From NCBI GenBank assembly GCA_036652815.1, contig JAVVVE010000003.1:1-64000 (forward strand): a DNA stretch of 64,000 bases, written 5' to 3'. Position 1 is the stretch's first letter; each line of letters starts with the position of its first letter. The stretch is from SZUA-378 sp036652815 (GTDB lineage Bacteria > Bacillota > Clostridia > Lachnospirales > Lachnospiraceae). Positions 25,558 to 35,638 of this stretch are shown here, in pieces. A program made the translations under genes and the position numbers. Below the pieces are notes generated by a model. That model did not search any database. It was not told the DNA's origin and saw only the letters and a list, made by a program, of their open reading frames with translations.

Positions 25558-26068
25558 ATTTCTTGGCACTCCTTTGCTCTATATCCGTAAATCTTTTGTT
25601 AATAAACAGAAGGATGGGATATAAAATAATCGTTATCACAACTGTGTATACAATCTCCGGAAGAATAATATGTAAAAAATATCCCATAAATTGAAATCTG
25701 CTTCTTAATAAAAACATCAATATATACGTTACCATGCAATACACCACATCGCTGACTGTGATTAAAAACAATGGTAATTTAATATCTTCCGGATAAAATA
25801 TCTTATGAAAGCTGCCATTGGCAAATCCGATATACATATAAATCAATGCATAGAATCCCAATACATTGCCAAAGAACAAATCAATCAGCAAACCACAAAA
25901 GAACCCAATGATCGTACCGGATTTTTGTCCACGCATAAAACCAAAAGAGGATGTTACAATGATAAGAAGATTAGGCCCGATTCCACTAAAATTCAAAACA
26001 CGGAATACAGTAGACTGTAATGCAAAGCATAGAATGATAATAGCTGTAATCACAATATTCTTCTTCAT
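25550..26068 (-). CDS. mreD: MreD, rod-shape membrane protein
   Basis: 172 residues with about five hydrophobic segments, little else conserved, as usual for MreD. The family's GQKSGTIIGFFCGLLIDLFFG block is visible near residue 50. It lies between mreC and PBP2 with a short overlap into the latter. It would stabilise the elongation complex in the membrane. Confidence 0.9.
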   Translation of the reverse strand: MKKNIVITAIIILCFALQSTVFRVLNFSGIGPNLLIIVTSSFGFMRGQKSGTIIGFFCGLLIDLFFGNVLGFYALIYMYIGFANGSFHKIFYPEDIKLPLFLITVSDVVYCMVTYILMFLLRSRFQFMGYFLHIILPEIVYTVVITIILYPILLFINKRFTDIEQRSAKKFV

Positions 26069-26081
26069 GAATCATCCCTTT

Positions 26082-26951
26082 CTATCCTTCTGTCTGCTGC
26101 TTCAATTGAGTAATGATTAAGACTTCTTCCAGATGTTCAAAATCAACTGCCGGTGTGACATATCCTGATTTTGTCAGATTATTGGCATCTGTATGAATCT
26201 CATTTACATAACCAACTAAAATACCGGGTAAATATTTGGAACTTACTTTAGACGTAACGATCTTGTCACCTACTGCAACAACCCCGGCACTATCTATTAA
26301 TTTTTGGAAACGAATCAGACCGGACTCCATCAATAGTAAATCTCCTGATACAATAAGACTATCCGAGGTAGATAAAACCATGCCGCTCACATTTGAATTA
26401 TCATCAATAATAGAAATCACCTTTGCCCAGTTAGGACCTACGGAATCCACTCTGCCTACTAAGCCACCACTTGCCATGACATTCATATCTACGGTAATAC
26501 CATCTTTGGAGCCTTTATCAATAATAAAAGAATGGAACCAATTACCGGTATCTCTTCCGATAATTCTGGCACCAATCTTATCATATTGTGCATACTGTTC
26601 ATCTAATTTGTAAAGTTCTCGTAGATTATTCAATTCATATTTTTCTTGCTGTAATTCAGTTATTTGAACAGATAACTCATCCACCTGTTGCTGTAACGCT
26701 TGATTCTCTGCGAGTACATCTTTCAGCTGCAGCAATTCATCAGAACGATCTGACAGCCAGCTTCCAACTGCACTGATGCCATTCTGAAAAGGTACGATGA
26801 CATATCCGGTTATGGTGCTTAAGGATCCATTCAGATAGTCTGTTGTAAAGGTAATTCCCATAACAGCAACACATAAGAAAGTCAGTATAAGCAGAAGATA
26901 TTTGCTGGGCAATGTGAACTTTTCTCTCTTTTTACGCACAATGGGACTCAT
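26082..26951 (-). CDS. mreC: MreC, elongasome scaffold
   Basis: 289 residues: cytoplasmic basic start, one transmembrane segment (about 15-35), a coiled coil (about 70-105, LQQQVDELSVQITELQQEK) and two small beta domains with the conserved GRDTGNWFHSFIIDKGSKDGI and GLVGRV motifs. It binds PBP2 outside the membrane and MreD within it. ATG 26951 overlaps the mreB stop (TAATG). Confidence 0.95.
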   Translation of the reverse strand: MSPIVRKKREKFTLPSKYLLLILTFLCVAVMGITFTTDYLNGSLSTITGYVIVPFQNGISAVGSWLSDRSDELLQLKDVLAENQALQQQVDELSVQITELQQEKYELNNLRELYKLDEQYAQYDKIGARIIGRDTGNWFHSFIIDKGSKDGITVDMNVMASGGLVGRVDSVGPNWAKVISIIDDNSNVSGMVLSTSDSLIVSGDLLLMESGLIRFQKLIDSAGVVAVGDKIVTSKVSSKYLPGILVGYVNEIHTDANNLTKSGYVTPAVDFEHLEEVLIITQLKQQTEG

Positions 26952-27961
26952 TATTTACTCATTCCTTCTATTGTATAAGCAACTGATTTATAATTATCTT
27001 CTTTCATAATCTTAGAGACTCCGATTACAACACTCGAAAGTGGATTCTCAGATACATTGACCTGTAATCCGGTTCCCTGACTAATTAATTCGCGGAAATG
27101 ATTGACCTGGGATGCCCCACCTGTCAGGTAAATACCATGACGATAAATATCTGCTGCAAGTTCCGGCGGAGTTCTTTCTAAGATAACCTTAATATTATCA
27201 ATAATCATATTAAAGTTCTCATTCAATGCGGTATCTACAATCTTCGTAGGTATCTCTTTTTCCACAGGAAGACCGGTAACGATATCTCGGCCATATACTA
27301 CTGCAGATTCTTTGGATGCTTCTAATTCATGCAGTGAAATCTTTACTTTTTCGGCTGTTTTACCGCCCACCAATAAACTAAATTCACGGCGAATGGCACT
27401 CTTGATCGCCTCATCAAATTTATTACCGCCTACTTTAATTAATTTACTTAATACAATACCACCTAAAGACAAGATGGATATCTCTGTAGTATCAAAGCCA
27501 ACATTAACCATCAAGACTCCCTGCGAATTTTTCACATCAATACCCATTCCCAGTCCATCTGCAATGGCTTTCTCAACGACCTGAATCTTCTTTGCCTTTA
27601 CATTGGCATCTTTAATCAAATCATAAAATGCACGTTTCTCAACTTCTGTAATATCGGTTGGTACAGCAACCAGATACTCTGCAGGCTTCAAATTTCCTTT
27701 GCTGATATCAGCTAAGAAATACTTTAATAAAGTCTGCATACTTTTAATATCTGCAATCACACCATTACTAAGCGGATAGGAAATGCAAATATTATTGGGT
27801 GCTTTCTCATACATCTCAAATGCGGAGTTGCCATAAGCAAATAAATCCTTCTTATTGGCAATTGCAATCATATTTCTTTCAATCATAATGCTGTCTTCTA
27901 CTCTGCTATAAATCTTTATATTACTGGTACCTAGATCAATACCATATGCATTGTTTACCAA
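26951..27961 (-). CDS. mreB: MreB-family actin-like cytoskeletal protein
   Basis: 336 residues, the bacterial actin that directs lateral-wall synthesis. The GIDLGTSNIKIY phosphate-1 motif, the VEKAIADGLGMGID hinge, MVNVGFDTTEISIL phosphate-2 and the GIYLTGGASQV adenosine motif are present. There are a few departures: DLGTSNIKIY in place of DLGTANTLVY and VNVGFDTTEI in place of VDIGGGTTEV; a divergent paralogue such as Mbl or MreBH is possible. The start is TTG at 27961 (MVNNAYG) nine bases after GGGAG. Context mreBCD supports the name. Confidence 0.88.
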   Translation of the reverse strand: MVNNAYGIDLGTSNIKIYSRVEDSIMIERNMIAIANKKDLFAYGNSAFEMYEKAPNNICISYPLSNGVIADIKSMQTLLKYFLADISKGNLKPAEYLVAVPTDITEVEKRAFYDLIKDANVKAKKIQVVEKAIADGLGMGIDVKNSQGVLMVNVGFDTTEISILSLGGIVLSKLIKVGGNKFDEAIKSAIRREFSLLVGGKTAEKVKISLHELEASKESAVVYGRDIVTGLPVEKEIPTKIVDTALNENFNMIIDNIKVILERTPPELAADIYRHGIYLTGGASQVNHFRELISQGTGLQVNVSENPLSSVVIGVSKIMKEDNYKSVAYTIEGMSK

Positions 27962-27978
27962 AATAAATATCTCCCTTC

Positions 27979-28674
27979 TTATAAAAGACCGGTTTCTTTG
28001 AAACTTATATATTTGTTATCCCCTATAATAATATGATCTAAAAGAGGAATCCCAATCAATTCTGCTGTTTCTGATACTCTTTTTGTAATAGCCAGATCCT
28101 GTTTACTTGGAGTCGGATCTCCACTCGGATGATTATGCAGTAAGAGAATATAGACTGCTTTATTCTTAAGGGCAGTTAGAAAAATCTCACGTGGTGATAA
28201 TAAAGATGCATTGGAGGTTCCCTGTGATATCACGCAGTCATCTATCATGCGATTCTTATTATCCAATAATACCAAAATAATGTGTTCTGTCTGCATATGT
28301 CTTAAGGATTCCATATAATAATCAGCTACGGTTGCAGGCTTGTCCATCTGCAACGTGAGCTGTGCTCTGGATCTGGATAAACGTTTCGATAATTCCGCAA
28401 TACTCTTAATCTTAACCGCCTTGACTTCACCGATGCCCCGAATCGACATTAATTCTTGTAAAGACACCTGATATAAACCCAGGATTCCTTGTCCTTTATC
28501 ACTAAGCTGCAATACTTTCTTGCTGATTGCTACTGCATCTTCCCCTTTTATCCCTGTTCTGATAATAATTGCCAATAACTCTGCATCTGTCATACTGTCA
28601 GGCCCGTGCAATAAAAATTTATCATACGGTTTATCCTCATTTCCGGTATATGCAAGCTGTTTGGTTTCCCTCAT
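27979..28674 (-). CDS. radC: RadC-family JAMM/MPN protein
   Basis: 231 residues: N-terminal helix-hairpin-helix region (MSIRGIGEVKAVKIKS) followed by the JAMM domain with the HNHPSGDPTPSKQD metal site. Despite its name, no repair role is established. Position immediately upstream of mreB is conserved in Firmicutes (ysxA in Bacillus). Confidence 0.95.
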   Translation of the reverse strand: MRETKQLAYTGNEDKPYDKFLLHGPDSMTDAELLAIIIRTGIKGEDAVAISKKVLQLSDKGQGILGLYQVSLQELMSIRGIGEVKAVKIKSIAELSKRLSRSRAQLTLQMDKPATVADYYMESLRHMQTEHIILVLLDNKNRMIDDCVISQGTSNASLLSPREIFLTALKNKAVYILLLHNHPSGDPTPSKQDLAITKRVSETAELIGIPLLDHIIIGDNKYISFKETGLL

Positions 28675-28763
28675 ATGTACCCCCGAATATATTCATTTAG
28701 TGTATCACAAATCAAATTCAATGTATACCAAAAACAGGATAAATATTTCGACTGCTTCCTACA

Positions 28764-30065
28764 TTATTTTATCTTTATCGCAGATAAATCAGCGGTTACA
28801 ACCCCTGCATCTACCAAAGACTGTAAGGAATGGAGAATCCCCAGTTTCGCATGCGGAAAGGTTAATCCTCCTTGAAAATATACGGCAAACGGAGGTTTCA
28901 CCGGTCCATCTGCACTTAATTCGATTGAGGAACCGGATACAAATGCTCCTGCCGCCATAATTACCTCGCTGTCATAACCCGGCATAGCCCATGGCTCCGG
29001 TGTAACAAAGCTGTCTACAGGTGCCGCTGCCTGTATCCCCTGACAAAAAGCAATGACCCCTTTTGCAGAACCAAGTTCCACCGCCTGGATAATATCATGT
29101 CTGGATTCTGTTTTATTAGGAATCACCGGATATCCAAGATTCTCATAGATATGAGCTGCAAAAATAGCACCTTTTAGGGCAGAGGCAGTAACGGTAGGTG
29201 CTAAAAATAGTCCTTGATAAAAAGAACCTAATGCCCCCAGAGAAGCACCGACTTCTTTGCCCAGTCCCGGAGAGGTCAGTCGATAAGCGGCATTCTCAAC
29301 GCATGCCTTCGTTCCGACAATATATCCTCCAATAGGAGCCAATCCTCCTCCCGGATTTTTAATCAACGACCCTACCACCATATCTGCCCCCACTTCTGCC
29401 GGCTCTCTTGTTTCAACAAATTCACCGTAACAGTTATCTACCATACAGATAATATTGGGATTAATCTGCTTCACAAACCGGATTAAAGCACCGATTCTCT
29501 CTACTGACAGGGTAGGTCTCGTTTGATATCCCTTAGAACGTTGAATCGTTACCATCCGTGTTTTTTCGGTAATTGCCTGAGCGATATTCGCATAATCAAA
29601 AGCACCATCCGGCAGTAAATCTACCTGTCGATAGGTAATCCCATATTCTTTTAGGGAGCCTTTTGACTCTCTGATACCGATGACTTCTTCCAACGTATCA
29701 TAGGGTTTGCCAACCGGTGACAACAGTTCATCCCCCGGTCTTAGATTACTCATAAGTGCCAGTGCCAGTGCATGTGTTCCACAGGTGATTTGTGGTCTGA
29801 CTAAGGCATCTTCTGTATGAAAAATATGTGCGTATACTTCTTCCAGAGTATCTCTTCCAAGGTCATTATATCCATATCCCGTTGTTCCTAGCAGACAGGC
29901 TTCACTGACTTTCTTTTCCTGCATCGCCTGTATTACTTTTAGTTGATTAAATTCTGCACAGCTGTCAATCTGTAGAAAACGTTCCTGCAATTCTGATAGG
30001 ATTCGTTCTCCGTATTGATATACCGGAATGCTGATTCCAAGTGTTTGATATTGTTCCTGTAGCAT
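28764..30065 (-). CDS. Methionine gamma-lyase family PLP protein (YnbB-like)
   Basis: 433 residues, fold-type I PLP enzyme. QRSKGYQTRPTLS contains the PLP lysine; GATGYGYNDLGR-like (LLGTTGYGYNDLGRDTLE) and VDNCYGEFVE are conserved. The family (PF06838-type, once called aluminium resistance protein) has no firmly proven substrate, although related enzymes cleave C-S bonds. Downstream of miaA-mutL-mutS as in Bacillus, where ynbB follows hfq. ATG 30065 has GGAGG ten bases upstream. Confidence 0.85.
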   Translation of the reverse strand: MLQEQYQTLGISIPVYQYGERILSELQERFLQIDSCAEFNQLKVIQAMQEKKVSEACLLGTTGYGYNDLGRDTLEEVYAHIFHTEDALVRPQITCGTHALALALMSNLRPGDELLSPVGKPYDTLEEVIGIRESKGSLKEYGITYRQVDLLPDGAFDYANIAQAITEKTRMVTIQRSKGYQTRPTLSVERIGALIRFVKQINPNIICMVDNCYGEFVETREPAEVGADMVVGSLIKNPGGGLAPIGGYIVGTKACVENAAYRLTSPGLGKEVGASLGALGSFYQGLFLAPTVTASALKGAIFAAHIYENLGYPVIPNKTESRHDIIQAVELGSAKGVIAFCQGIQAAAPVDSFVTPEPWAMPGYDSEVIMAAGAFVSGSSIELSADGPVKPPFAVYFQGGLTFPHAKLGILHSLQSLVDAGVVTADLSAIKIK

Positions 30066-30083
30066 CTATGATACCTCCTCTTC

Positions 30084-31043
30084 CTATTGGTGTTCGTGTT
30101 CATGTTCTTGTATCTGTTTTATCATCTCGTGAATCATCAGGATATCCTGATGCTGATAGGTTCGTTTGTCTATCCAGACAGCCTCTGATTCTCTGCGAAA
30201 CCAGGTCAACTGTCTTTTGGCAAAATGTCTCGTTTCTTGTTTTATGGCACAGACTGCTTCCTCTAACGTGCATTCTCCTGCCAAATAGTTTAATAATTGT
30301 TTGTATCCAAGTCCCTGCATGGACACCGAATCGTGCACACATCCCAGTGCAAGCATCTGCTGCACTTCTTCCAACAGACCTTCTTGCATCATCTCATCTA
30401 CTCTTTGATTAATCTTTGCATAGAGTGTCGCCCGATCATCTGTTATCACAAAATAATGATATGCGTAGCAGGACTTTTTTTTATGTTCTATTTCATTATG
30501 CTCCGATATCTTTTGTCCTGTCAGATAATTAAATTCTAAAGCCCTAATCACTCTTTTTACGTTGTTTTCATGTATATTTGCTGCGGATACCTCATCTACT
30601 CGCTGCAGGGCTTCATGTAAATATCGGTTTCCTTTTGTGGTTGCTAGTTGATTGAGCTGTTCTCTTACAGTAACATCTGCCATCTGCTCCGTAAAATCAA
30701 TATCATAGAGTACTGCCTGAATATAGAAACCCGTTCCTCCTACCAAAATTGGTATGTGATTACGTTTTCTGATTTCTGTAATTGCTTCCTTTGCTAATTT
30801 TGCAAATAAAACAACATCAAAAGACTCGGTTGGTTCTAATATATCGATTAAGTGATGTGGAATGCCCTGCATGGATTCTTTTGTTACTTTGGCTGAGCCA
30901 ATATTCATATGTCTGTATACCTGCATAGAATCGGCGGAGATAATCTCTCCGCCAATAGCTTTTGCCAACGCTATGGATAGCTGTGTTTTACCAACTGCTG
31001 TAGGTCCAGCGATAATAACCAAAGGGGTGGTATGTTCCTTCAT
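30084..31043 (-). CDS. miaA: tRNA dimethylallyltransferase
   Basis: Adds the isopentenyl group to adenosine 37 of tRNAs that read UNN codons. About 319 residues; the GPTAVGKTQLSIALA P-loop, SADSMQVYRHMNIGSAKV, PHHLIDILEPTESFDV and GGTGFYIQAVLY are typical. ATG 31043 follows AGGAG and starts ten bases after mutL; the longer open frame lies inside mutL and is not used. The mutS-mutL-miaA order is conserved. Confidence 0.97.
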   Translation of the reverse strand: MKEHTTPLVIIAGPTAVGKTQLSIALAKAIGGEIISADSMQVYRHMNIGSAKVTKESMQGIPHHLIDILEPTESFDVVLFAKLAKEAITEIRKRNHIPILVGGTGFYIQAVLYDIDFTEQMADVTVREQLNQLATTKGNRYLHEALQRVDEVSAANIHENNVKRVIRALEFNYLTGQKISEHNEIEHKKKSCYAYHYFVITDDRATLYAKINQRVDEMMQEGLLEEVQQMLALGCVHDSVSMQGLGYKQLLNYLAGECTLEEAVCAIKQETRHFAKRQLTWFRRESEAVWIDKRTYQHQDILMIHEMIKQIQEHEHEHQ

Positions 31044-31053
31044 GACTCTTCTC

Positions 31054-32943
31054 CTATACAATGCGTTTAAATTTTTTCTCAATCTCGTATCGTGACATTG
31101 AGATAATCGTAGGTCGTCCATGTGGGCAGTGATAAGGGTTGTCAAGCTCCAATAATTGATTGAGAAGTTCACCAAACTCTTTTTCTGTCATTGCATGATT
31201 TCCTTTGACTGCAGCTTTGCAAGCCATGGATGCCAGTTTATCTTCTATGACTGCCGGTGTTTGTTTACAATCATTGTTCATTAATTCATCTAAAATCTCT
31301 TGAAATAGTTGTTGTTCGTTACACCCGTAGAGATCAATAGGCACTCCGCGGAGGGTATAGGCATCACCACCAAAGCTCTCTATTTCAAATCCAAGGGAAG
31401 AAAAAGATTCCTTGCATTGTAAAAAGACAGTTTCTTCTCTGCCGCTGAATGTTAAAATGACCGGCGGATTTAATGCTTGTGTAAGAATCTCTTTTTGGGA
31501 CATTTTTTTCTTTAAAGATTCATATTTTACTTTTTCATGTGCTGCATGCTGATCCACAATAAACAATTTATCACTAAATACTACCAGCCAATACGTGTCA
31601 AAGATTTGTCCTAAAATATGATATTGGTTCTGTGCTTCTTTGGTTAATAGCTTATCTTCAAATAGATGCAGCTGCATCGGTTTCTCAACAATAATACTTT
31701 CTGTCGGTTTAATTACATTTGACGCTTTTAAAACATTTTTTGGTACTTCAGCACTATTTTCCATTCCTAATATCTTATGAAGTCCTGTTTTTTGCAAGAA
31801 GTCTTGCAATTCTTCTTTTTTTGCACTATAGATAGACTCTTCCCGCACCTGTGACTCCTGCAGACGATTCACTTCAAAAGGTTCCGGTCGTTTCTCTATG
31901 ATGGGTTCTTCCGGTGTATGCGGCTTCGCTCCGGGGGCAACTTGTGGGATTAAATTCGTAGCATGCAAGGTATCTGACACAGCAGTTACGATGGACTGAT
32001 AAATCATATTTTGATTGGCAAATTTAACTTCAAGTTTAGACGGGTGTACATTTACATCCAATTTATTGGTATCCACAGTAAGATTTAATACTACGAACGG
32101 GAATTTATGTTGCATCAGGTAAGGGTGATATCCTTCTTCAATCGCTTTTGCAATTTCATCACTTTTGATAAATCGATGATTTACAAAATAAGTTTCGTAA
32201 TTGCGATTAGATCTGGTAAAAGTCGGTTTACCGATAAAGCCTTGTATGTTTACTTCTTCGCCCTCGTACATGAGCGGAATCAGTTCCGTAGCGGCATCTT
32301 TTCCATAGATTCTATACAGGATCTCATATAGATTACCGTTTCCTGAGGTATGGAACTTTTCTTGATTATTATTTACATATTTGATCGATACCTCAGGTCT
32401 TGACATAGCCATATGTTCCATTAAATCTGTAATATAACTGCCTTCCGTCGGTGCGGTTTTTAAAAATTGCCTTCTAGGTGGTGTGTTAAAAAACAAATTA
32501 CGTACAATCATAGTAGTGCCATTTGGTGCACCGATGTCTTCTAATAATTGTTCGATAGCACCTTCTTGTACATACCGTGTTCCGGTCAATGCAGAGGGTG
32601 TTTTTGAGATAAATTCAACCATAGATACCGCTGCGATGCTCGATAATGCTTCTCCGCGAAACCCAAGACTCCTACAGGTAAACATATCATCGATAGAACT
32701 AATCTTACTGGTAGCATGTCTCGTAAACGCTAACCGTATCTGATCTTTCTCTATGCCACTCCCATTATCTGTAACACGAATCAGAGAGATACCACCTTCT
32801 TTAATCTCTACAGTAATCGCCGTTGCACCTGCATCCATGGCATTTTCTACCAGTTCCTTCACGATACTGGCAGGTCTCTCTACGACTTCTCCTGCCGCTA
32901 TCTTATCTATCGTTTCATGGCTTAAAACCTGTATGGTATTCAT
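31054..32943 (-). CDS. mutL: MutL, mismatch-repair endonuclease
   Basis: About 629 residues. The GHKL ATPase core is complete (ENAMDAGATAITVEI, DNGSGI, GFRGEALSSI). The C-terminal domain has the nuclease motif DQHAAHEKVKYE, ACKAAVKG and CPHGRPT, so this is the nicking MutL of bacteria without MutH. ATG 32943 (MNTIQVL) has GGGA at good spacing; the ATG two codons upstream overlaps it. Follows mutS by about 40 bases. Confidence 0.97.
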   Translation of the reverse strand: MNTIQVLSHETIDKIAAGEVVERPASIVKELVENAMDAGATAITVEIKEGGISLIRVTDNGSGIEKDQIRLAFTRHATSKISSIDDMFTCRSLGFRGEALSSIAAVSMVEFISKTPSALTGTRYVQEGAIEQLLEDIGAPNGTTMIVRNLFFNTPPRRQFLKTAPTEGSYITDLMEHMAMSRPEVSIKYVNNNQEKFHTSGNGNLYEILYRIYGKDAATELIPLMYEGEEVNIQGFIGKPTFTRSNRNYETYFVNHRFIKSDEIAKAIEEGYHPYLMQHKFPFVVLNLTVDTNKLDVNVHPSKLEVKFANQNMIYQSIVTAVSDTLHATNLIPQVAPGAKPHTPEEPIIEKRPEPFEVNRLQESQVREESIYSAKKEELQDFLQKTGLHKILGMENSAEVPKNVLKASNVIKPTESIIVEKPMQLHLFEDKLLTKEAQNQYHILGQIFDTYWLVVFSDKLFIVDQHAAHEKVKYESLKKKMSQKEILTQALNPPVILTFSGREETVFLQCKESFSSLGFEIESFGGDAYTLRGVPIDLYGCNEQQLFQEILDELMNNDCKQTPAVIEDKLASMACKAAVKGNHAMTEKEFGELLNQLLELDNPYHCPHGRPTIISMSRYEIEKKFKRIV

Positions 32944-32983
32944 CGGCATCCCTTTCTGTGGCTAAATGCGTAAAACACATAAT

Positions 32984-35635
32984 TTACCAGCGATTGTTTA
33001 ATTTATTTTGTAATGCATAGAGCGTGTTCATGGCATCCATAGGTGTTAAATTACTCATATCCAATGCTTTGATTTCCATAATCACATCTTCATCCTTCAC
33101 GGTATCAAATAAAGAGATTTGCTCTAAATCTACTTCATCTAAAGAAGTACTGTGTTTCTTTGACTGTAACGTATGAACTGCAATATTCTGTACCCGTTCT
33201 GTGATGTCATTATCTGTTAATTGCTCTACGATCTCTTTGGCACGTTCAATCACCGACGTCGGTACGCCTGCCAGCTTAGCGACTTGGATTCCGTAGCTCT
33301 TATCGGCCCCGCCTTTGATGATCTTACGTAAAAAGACAATATCGTCGCCCCTCTCTTTCACGGCAATACAATAATTGTTTACATTATTCATTTTGCCTTC
33401 CAGTTCTGTCAGCTCATGATAATGCGTTGCAAAAAGAGTTTTAGCCCCGAGTAGCTTACGATTGCTGATATGTTCGATGACTGCCCATGCGATACTTAGA
33501 CCATCAAAGGTAGATGTGCCTCTTCCAATCTCGTCTAAGATCAATAAGCTATTGGAAGTCGCATTTCTAAGGATATTGGCGACTTCATTCATCTCTACCA
33601 TGAAAGTACTTTGTCCACTCGCGAGGTCATCAGATGCACCGACCCTTGTAAAGATGCGATCAACAATACCAATCTTAGCACTTTGTGCAGGAACAAAGCA
33701 ACCTATTTGAGCCATTAAGACTATGAGTGCTACCTGTCGCATATAAGTGGATTTACCGGCCATATTAGGACCGGTAATGATAGAGATACAATGATTATCA
33801 TTATCCAGATAGGTATCATTGTCAATAAACATATCATGATTGATCATCTTTTCTACCACAGGATGTCTGCCGCCTTTGATATGGATGATACCATCTTCAT
33901 TTAAAACAGGTCTTACATAATTCTCTCTTTCTGCCACTAACGATAAGGAAGCAAATACGTCCAATTTTGCAACTGCCTTGGCTGTCATCTGTATGCGGTT
34001 CACCTCTGCGGCAATCGTGTCTCTAATCCGACAAAAAGCATCATATTCCAGATCGTATAATTTGTCCTCCGCATTAAGGATCATATCCTCCAGTTCTTTC
34101 AGTCTTGTGGTCGTATACCGCTCTGCATTGGCCAAAGTCTGTTTTCTGATATAATCCTCCGGTACCAAGCTCTGATATGAATTTGTCACTTCAAAATAAT
34201 ATCCAAATATTCTATTATATTTAATCTTCAGGTTCTTAATCCCGGTACGTTCACGGTCTGCTTGTTCTAATTGTGCTAACCATTGTTTTCCTTCTGTCTT
34301 GGCTTTGCGTAACGTATCAATATCGGTATCATAGCCTTCTTTGATTATGCCACCGTCTCTCAGCATAATCGGTGGTTCCTCTTGAATAGAGGCTGTAATA
34401 AGGCTATAAATATCAGACAAATCATCTACTTCATTCTGTATATCCGCTAATATTTTTTTATGAAAGCTATCAAGTACCGTCTTAATATGTGGAAGCATCT
34501 CAATGGAATTACGTAGTGCTATGAGATCTCTTGGATTGGCTGTCTTATAGCTTACCTTTCCAAGAAGACGTTCTAAGTCATAGATTGCATTCAGGTATTC
34601 TCTGATCTCATCTCTGGAGATAGCATCTAAAGACAATTCTTCAATCGCATCCAGACGATGATTGATACTGTTATGATTTACCAAAGGCTGTTCTATATAG
34701 CTTCGAAGTGTTCTTGCACCCATAGCAGTCTTTGTTTTATCCAATACCCAGAGTAACGAACCTACTTTGCGTTTCTCTCGTAAGGTCTCTGTTAATTCAA
34801 GATTTCGTCTGGTAGAACTATCTAAGAGCATGTAATTGCCGACTCTATACGGATATAAATGTGTGAAATGAGCAAGCTCTGTCTTTTGTGTTTCATAAAG
34901 ATATTGCAATAATGCTCCTGCTGCGATCACACCTGATTGAAAGTCTTCCAATCCAAGTCCTGCGATAGCATTTAGCTTAAAGTGTTTTAATAAGATATGT
35001 TTGTCGGTATCTTCATCAAAGTAATAGGGTTCCAAAGGATAAATAACAATACCAAGTCTTTCTTTTAAATCCGTAATATCCATCCCACTAACCAGAAAAG
35101 CTTCATTGCAAATAATCTCCGAAGGCATATATTTGTATATCTCATCCATTAGTTTTTTGGTATCTTCTACTTCGGTAAGAAAATAATCACCTGTTGTAAC
35201 ATCTGCAACAGAGATGCCGATATTATCCTGAAAATATACAATGGTCATTAAATAATTATTCTTTGATTCTTCTAACCCTTGTATATTAAGATTGGTTCCC
35301 GGTGTTACAATACGAACAACCTCTCTCTTTACGATGCCCTTGGCAAGCTTTGGATCTTCTACCTGTTCACAAATAGCTACTTTATATCCTTTTCCAACTA
35401 ACTTATTCAGATATCCCTCTACTGCATGATAAGGGATGCCACACATAGGTGCTTTCTCTTCCTGCCCACAGTTCTTACCGGTCAATGTAATCTCTAATTC
35501 TTTGGAGGCAATCAATGCATCCTCAAAGAACATCTCATAGAAATCTCCCAATCGGTAGAACAGGATACAGTCCTGATATTCTTCTTTTGTCTTCTTATAT
35601 TGTTGCATCATTGGCGTTAAAGTTGCCGTTACCAT
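32984..35635 (-). CDS. mutS: MutS, mismatch recognition ATPase
   Basis: 883 residues. The mismatch-binding FYEMFFEDA motif (Phe-x-Glu wedge) is near residue 32, and the ATPase domain has GPNMAGKSTYMRQ, LILDEIGRGTSTFDGLS and FATHYHELTELE. This is MutS1, not MutS2, as shown by the N-terminal DNA-binding domain and absence of Smr. The start follows the preceding gene's stop by a few bases (AGGAGTATAGATCATG), so the gene at 35639 is cotranscribed with mutS. Confidence 0.98.
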   Translation of the reverse strand: MVTATLTPMMQQYKKTKEEYQDCILFYRLGDFYEMFFEDALIASKELEITLTGKNCGQEEKAPMCGIPYHAVEGYLNKLVGKGYKVAICEQVEDPKLAKGIVKREVVRIVTPGTNLNIQGLEESKNNYLMTIVYFQDNIGISVADVTTGDYFLTEVEDTKKLMDEIYKYMPSEIICNEAFLVSGMDITDLKERLGIVIYPLEPYYFDEDTDKHILLKHFKLNAIAGLGLEDFQSGVIAAGALLQYLYETQKTELAHFTHLYPYRVGNYMLLDSSTRRNLELTETLREKRKVGSLLWVLDKTKTAMGARTLRSYIEQPLVNHNSINHRLDAIEELSLDAISRDEIREYLNAIYDLERLLGKVSYKTANPRDLIALRNSIEMLPHIKTVLDSFHKKILADIQNEVDDLSDIYSLITASIQEEPPIMLRDGGIIKEGYDTDIDTLRKAKTEGKQWLAQLEQADRERTGIKNLKIKYNRIFGYYFEVTNSYQSLVPEDYIRKQTLANAERYTTTRLKELEDMILNAEDKLYDLEYDAFCRIRDTIAAEVNRIQMTAKAVAKLDVFASLSLVAERENYVRPVLNEDGIIHIKGGRHPVVEKMINHDMFIDNDTYLDNDNHCISIITGPNMAGKSTYMRQVALIVLMAQIGCFVPAQSAKIGIVDRIFTRVGASDDLASGQSTFMVEMNEVANILRNATSNSLLILDEIGRGTSTFDGLSIAWAVIEHISNRKLLGAKTLFATHYHELTELEGKMNNVNNYCIAVKERGDDIVFLRKIIKGGADKSYGIQVAKLAGVPTSVIERAKEIVEQLTDNDITERVQNIAVHTLQSKKHSTSLDEVDLEQISLFDTVKDEDVIMEIKALDMSNLTPMDAMNTLYALQNKLNNRW

Positions 35636-35638
35636 GAT